A program made the position numbers and the translations under genes. This document shows, piece after piece, positions 31,668-34,362 of a stretch of DNA of 34,362 nucleotides. Position 1 is the first letter of the stretch. Each line of letters starts with the position of its first letter. The notes under the pieces are model-generated. The model saw only the letters and a program-made list of their open reading frames with translations. It had not been told where the DNA came from and searched no databases. Origin of the DNA: Streptomyces sp. Ncost-T10-10d (lineage in GTDB: Bacteria > Actinomycetota > Actinomycetes > Streptomycetales > Streptomycetaceae). The stretch is taken from the NCBI RefSeq assembly GCF_900091955.1, contig NZ_FMDF01000111.1, positions 1-34,362 of the forward strand, given 5' to 3'.

Positions 31668-31790
31668 GAAGTCTGCAGGTTCGCTTCGCGTCGTTCTTCA
31701 CATAGAGTGCGGTCGCGAGGGTGTCCAGATTGTTCGTCACACAATGATCACGGATGCTCTCGCCTCATCACTGCGTGGACCAAGTCCTTC
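31668..31790 (-). pseudogene. IS982-like left-end fragment (copy 2)
   Basis: The minus strand reads VTNNLDTLATALYVKNDAK, the first residues of an IS982-like transposase, and the sequence before it (GTGATGAGGCGAGAGC...TGATCATTGTGTG) is shared with copy 3 beyond the hydrolase gene. It ends where copy 1 begins. Confidence 0.5.
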
Positions 31791-31900
31791 CGAGTGCCGG
31801 GGACAACTGCGGCCCACTGGTGGGACGTTCGTCGCCGTTCCTCGGTGGGACGAGCGACGGTGTCGAGGCACAGTGTCCGCTACTGAGGGGCTCGCTGACG

Positions 31901-32578
31901 GTGGCTACGTATGTGTTGATTCCCGGTGCTGCGTCCGGCCCGTGGTACTGGCATCTGCTGGAGGCCGAGCTGTGTCGGCGGGGCCATGAGGTGGTGGCGG
32001 TGGACCTGCCGTGCGACGACGACTCGGCCGGGCTGGCCGAGTATGCCGACACTGTGGTCGACGCCATCGGTGATCGCGTCGACCTGATCCTGGTGGCCCA
32101 TTCCTTCGGCGGGTTCACCGCCCCGCTGGTGTGCGACCGCGTGCCGGTGGACCTGCTGGTGATGCTCCAGGCGCAGATCCCGGCACCGGGTGAGACACCG
32201 GGCCAGTGGTGGGCCAACACCGGCTACGAGCAAGCCAGGCGCGAACAAGACGAACGCGACGGCAGGGACCCCGGCAACGACACCGCCCTGTTCCACCACG
32301 ACACCCCGCCAGTACTGGCCGCCGAAGCCGCAAAGCGCACGCGCACGCAGTCGGCCACCCCGTTCATGAAGCCATGGCCGCTGCCCGCGTGGCCGGATGT
32401 GCCCACGAAGTTCCTGCTGTCCCGGGACGACCGCTTCTTCCCTGCCGAGTACATGCGCCGGATCGTGCGGGAACGCCTGGGCATTTCACCCGACGAACTG
32501 CCCGGCGACCACTGCCCCATGCTCGGCCACCCCACAGAACTGGCCGACCACCTGGAGGCATACCGCACCGGGGCGTAA
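31901..32578 (+). CDS. Alpha/beta hydrolase
   Basis: A 225-residue hydrolase. GTG 31901 follows TGAGGGG by 10 nt, and the peptide opens VATYVLIPGAASGPWYWHLL, the standard oxyanion and first-strand segment of this esterase family (MenH/EstC-like). The nucleophile elbow is AHSFGG with Ser68; the acid lies in LLSRDDRFFP and the base is probably His204 in PGDHCPMLGHP. An intact triad suggests activity as an esterase or C-C hydrolase of unknown substrate. Earlier in-frame starts run into IS-derived sequence and are unlikely. It lies between two IS982-like left-end copies and so may have been moved with them. Confidence 0.87.
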   Translation: MATYVLIPGAASGPWYWHLLEAELCRRGHEVVAVDLPCDDDSAGLAEYADTVVDAIGDRVDLILVAHSFGGFTAPLVCDRVPVDLLVMLQAQIPAPGETPGQWWANTGYEQARREQDERDGRDPGNDTALFHHDTPPVLAAEAAKRTRTQSATPFMKPWPLPAWPDVPTKFLLSRDDRFFPAEYMRRIVRERLGISPDELPGDHCPMLGHPTELADHLEAYRTGA

Positions 32579-32614
32579 CAGCCGCCGGGCTCCACGCGCG
32601 TCTTCCGCGTCAGC

Positions 32615-32752
32615 ACTGGGCTACTGGCCGACATCCACCTACTCGATATCGACGTAGAGCCCTGCCACCAGGATGTCCACGTTGTTCGTCACACCGTGAT
32701 CACGGGTGCCCTCACCCACCGCCGCGCATCACCCCGTGGAACAGGTCATCCA
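32615..32752 (-). pseudogene. IS982-like left-end fragment (copy 3)
   Basis: The minus strand reads VTNNVDILVAGLYVDIE followed by stops. It shares with copy 2 the core ATGTCCACGTTGTTCGTCAC and the bases after it for about 80 nt, in the same orientation. Confidence 0.5.
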
Positions 32753-32757
32753 GCCAT

Positions 32758-33807
32758 CTATGCGGCGGCGCGGTCTGCCTGCGATCGTCGGCGGCCCGGG
32801 GCGTCGTCGAGTACGGGCGGCCGCCAGGCACCGTCCGGCTGGTAGAGATCGATCCCAGGCGGCACGATCTCGTCGATCCTGTCGAGTGCGGTGTCGTCGA
32901 GCACGAGTGAGGCACCCTTGAGAAGGTGCTCCAGTTGCTCCCCGGTGCGCGGCCCGATGATCACCGAGGTGACGGCCGGGTGAGCGACGGGGAAGGCAAT
33001 CGCGAGCTCGGGCAGGGTGTATCCGATCGTGGCGGCGAGTTCGGTGAGCTGCTCGACGGCGGCAAGCTTGGCCGCGTTCTCGGGGATGGCGGGGTCGAAG
33101 CGGGCGGGGGTGAGCTTTGCCCGGCCGGTGGAAAGATCGACGGGTCGGCCCTGGAGGTACCTGCCGGTCAGAAACCCGGAAGCGAGCGGACTCCAGGTCA
33201 GCACGCCCATCCCGTAGCGCCGGCAAACGGGCAGCACCGAGGATTCGATGCCACGGGCCAGGATCGAGTAAGGCGGCTGCTCAGTTCTGAAACGCGACAA
33301 CCCACGCCCTTCGGCGACGTAATGGGCCTCGACGATCTCCTCGGCCGGGAAGGTCGAGCACCCGAAGGCACGGATCTCGCCTTCGCGCACGAGGTCACCC
33401 AGTACCGCGAGCGTCTCCTCGATGTCGGTCGAGTGATCGGGGCGGTGGACCTGGTACAGGTCGATCCAGTCGGTCTGCAGTCTCTTCAGGCTTTCCTCGA
33501 CCGCCTGGACGATCCAGCGCCGCGAGTTGCCGCTCCGATTGCGCCCCTTCCCCATCTGGAAGTGGACCTTGGTGGCGAGCACGACGTCCTCGCGGCGACC
33601 CCGGAGCGCCTTTCCGACGATCTCCTCCGACTCGCCCGCGGAGTACATGTCCGCTGTGTCCACGAAGTTGACTCCCTGGTCGAGGGCCGTGTGGATGATG
33701 CGGACGCAGTCATCGTGGTCGGTGTTCCCGACCGCGCCGAACATCATCGTCCCGAGGCAGTACGTACTTACCTCGATGCCGGTGCCGCCGAGGATGCGGT
33801 AACGCAT
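32758..33807 (-). CDS. Aldo/keto reductase
   Basis: A 349-residue NADPH-dependent oxidoreductase. AAGGGAG precedes the ATG at 33807. The catalytic tetrad is clear: Asp50 and Tyr55 in FVDTADMYS, Lys80 in LATKVH and His121 in QVHRPD. The cofactor-binding end includes SVIIGPRTGEQLEHLL, as in the YhdN/AKR12-like bacterial group. It reduces aldehydes or ketones; the substrate is not visible. Transcription probably starts near 33839 from a promoter with a 19-bp spacer that contains the MerR operator, so it is likely activated by the divergent regulator. Confidence 0.92.
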   Translation of the reverse strand: MRYRILGGTGIEVSTYCLGTMMFGAVGNTDHDDCVRIIHTALDQGVNFVDTADMYSAGESEEIVGKALRGRREDVVLATKVHFQMGKGRNRSGNSRRWIVQAVEESLKRLQTDWIDLYQVHRPDHSTDIEETLAVLGDLVREGEIRAFGCSTFPAEEIVEAHYVAEGRGLSRFRTEQPPYSILARGIESSVLPVCRRYGMGVLTWSPLASGFLTGRYLQGRPVDLSTGRAKLTPARFDPAIPENAAKLAAVEQLTELAATIGYTLPELAIAFPVAHPAVTSVIIGPRTGEQLEHLLKGASLVLDDTALDRIDEIVPPGIDLYQPDGAWRPPVLDDAPGRRRSQADRAAA

Positions 33808-33845
33808 GGTCGTGCTCCCTTGCTGGTCCGTCCACTGTGTGCCGC

Positions 33846-33876
33846 ACTCTAGGAGCTCGAGTTGACTCGAGATCAA
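33846..33876 (-). promoter_or_regulatory. MerR-type promoter/operator for the aldo/keto reductase
   Basis: On the minus strand, TTGATC (33871-33876) is the -35 and TAGAGT (33846-33851) the -10, separated by 19 bp rather than 17. The spacer holds CTCGAGT-TG-ACTCGAG (33856-33871), a perfect 7-bp dyad. An overlong spacer with a central dyad is the hallmark of MerR-activated promoters. Confidence 0.8.
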
Positions 33877-33881
33877 GCCCG

Positions 33882-33887
33882 TATCCT
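33882..33887 (+). promoter_or_regulatory. -10 box of the leaderless merR-type gene
   Basis: TATCCT lies 7 nt before the ATG at 33895 and 10 bp from the dyad, whose right side would cover the -35 region (TTGACT at 33862). Autoregulation is expected. Confidence 0.55.
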
Positions 33888-33894
33888 CGGCAGT

Positions 33895-34359
33895 ATGGCT
33901 GGGAGCAAGGGAATATTGAGGATCGGACAGGTCGCCGAGCGCACGGGATTGAGCGTGCACGCGCTGCGCTTCTACGAGCAGGAGGGCCTGCTGGTCAATC
34001 CCGTGCCACGTGGGCCCGGCGGCCGACGCGTCTACAGCGAACAGGACGTGGACTGGCTGAACCTGTGCATCATCCTGCGGGCCTCCGGTATGCCCCTGCC
34101 GGAGATCCGCCGATACACCGAACTCGCCAGGCAGGGCGCCGGTAACGAGCAGGAGCGCATCGAGCTCCTGCGGCGGCACCAGGATCAGGTAGCTGATCAG
34201 ATGAAGCAGCTCGAGCAGTGCCTGGACGTCATCAATTTCAAGGTCCGGGTGTACGAGGACATCCTCGACGGCGCGGGCGGGCACTCGTGCGATGCCGCTG
34301 TACAGCTAGGGAATGAAGAGAGTCGCCAGACCACTGACCCCTTGGAATCAATCATCTAA
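33895..34359 (+). CDS. MerR family transcriptional regulator
   Basis: A 154-residue activator. ILRIGQVAERTGLSVHALRF (residues 7-26), then YEQEGLL and GGRRVYSEQDV form the MerR winged HTH (about 8-76). A long dimerisation helix follows (ERIELLRRHQDQVADQMKQL, about 86-105), ending in KVRVYEDIL. The short C-terminal tail has a single Cys in GGHSCDA, so it lacks the two-Cys metal loop of CueR-like sensors; the inducer is unknown. The gene is leaderless from the ATG at 33895 and ends with TAA two bases before the window end. It is divergent from the aldo/keto reductase it probably controls. Confidence 0.92.
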   Translation: MAGSKGILRIGQVAERTGLSVHALRFYEQEGLLVNPVPRGPGGRRVYSEQDVDWLNLCIILRASGMPLPEIRRYTELARQGAGNEQERIELLRRHQDQVADQMKQLEQCLDVINFKVRVYEDILDGAGGHSCDAAVQLGNEESRQTTDPLESII

Positions 34360-34362
34360 GAT

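Noticed and set aside
1..34362. CRISPR arrays, tRNA or rRNA genes
   Set aside because: No regularly spaced repeats and no cloverleaf or rRNA signatures were found on reading either strand.

Overview
The window is high-GC actinobacterial DNA, most likely from Streptomyces or a close relative. The coding strand is strongly G/C at third codon positions, GTG and TTG starts are common, several genes look leaderless with a TAnnnT box about 7 nt before the start codon, secreted proteins carry LAxTG-type sortase signals, and there are WD40 Ser/Thr kinases, SpoIIE phosphatases, HTH_42 and YdeI genes typical of that group. This assignment is inference from style and gene families, not from a database match.

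Region 1 (1-7110) is the best-defined functional unit: a six-gene metal-uptake locus of the 'anchored repeat-type ABC transporter' kind. A Zur-box-like site (328-342) precedes a secreted single-repeat protein. After a strong hairpin come a wall-anchored repeat protein (LAKTG signal), a ZnuA-type substrate-binding protein with repeat segments inserted between its two lobes, a second wall protein (MASTG signal), an ABC ATPase and an ABC-3 permease. The last five genes are overlapped or nearly contiguous. The likely picture is zinc (or manganese) captured at the wall, passed to the binding protein and imported under zinc-repressed control.

Region 2 (7110-13446) is a mosaic of small accessory genes and wreckage: a frameshifted heavy-metal P-type ATPase, a secreted coiled-coil protein, a SUKH/SMI1 protein, a NUDIX hydrolase, a YdeI-like protein and a membrane protein, mixed with decayed tyrosine-recombinase and ISAs1 transposase fragments.

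Region 3 (13447-19846) is orderly: a membrane Ser/Thr kinase with a seven-bladed WD40 sensor domain, a small hypothetical protein with its own terminator, an HTH_42/AlkZ-like protein, an NADPH-dependent MDR oxidoreductase, and a divergent WYL repressor with a palindromic operator candidate between them.

Region 4 (19890-23000) looks like a Tn3-family transposon relic: a res-like site, a serine resolvase with an in-frame TGA, a GNAT acetyltransferase as possible cargo, two inverted recombinase tails and a Tn3 transposase tail. Region 5 (23181-25237) holds a DUF1801 protein, a two-domain VOC protein, an AraC C-terminal fragment and a RibD/DHFR-like reductase.

Region 6 (25238-32757) is again mosaic: NB-ARC and IstB relics, a GAF-SpoIIE phosphatase, a D-serine dehydratase-like PLP enzyme, a small secreted protein, an Abi-like relic and an alpha/beta hydrolase flanked by IS982-like left-end fragments. 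Region 7 (32758-34359) is a divergent pair, an aldo/keto reductase and a MerR regulator, with a textbook MerR operator in a 19-bp promoter spacer. The density of dead mobile elements suggests a chromosome arm or other accessory region.
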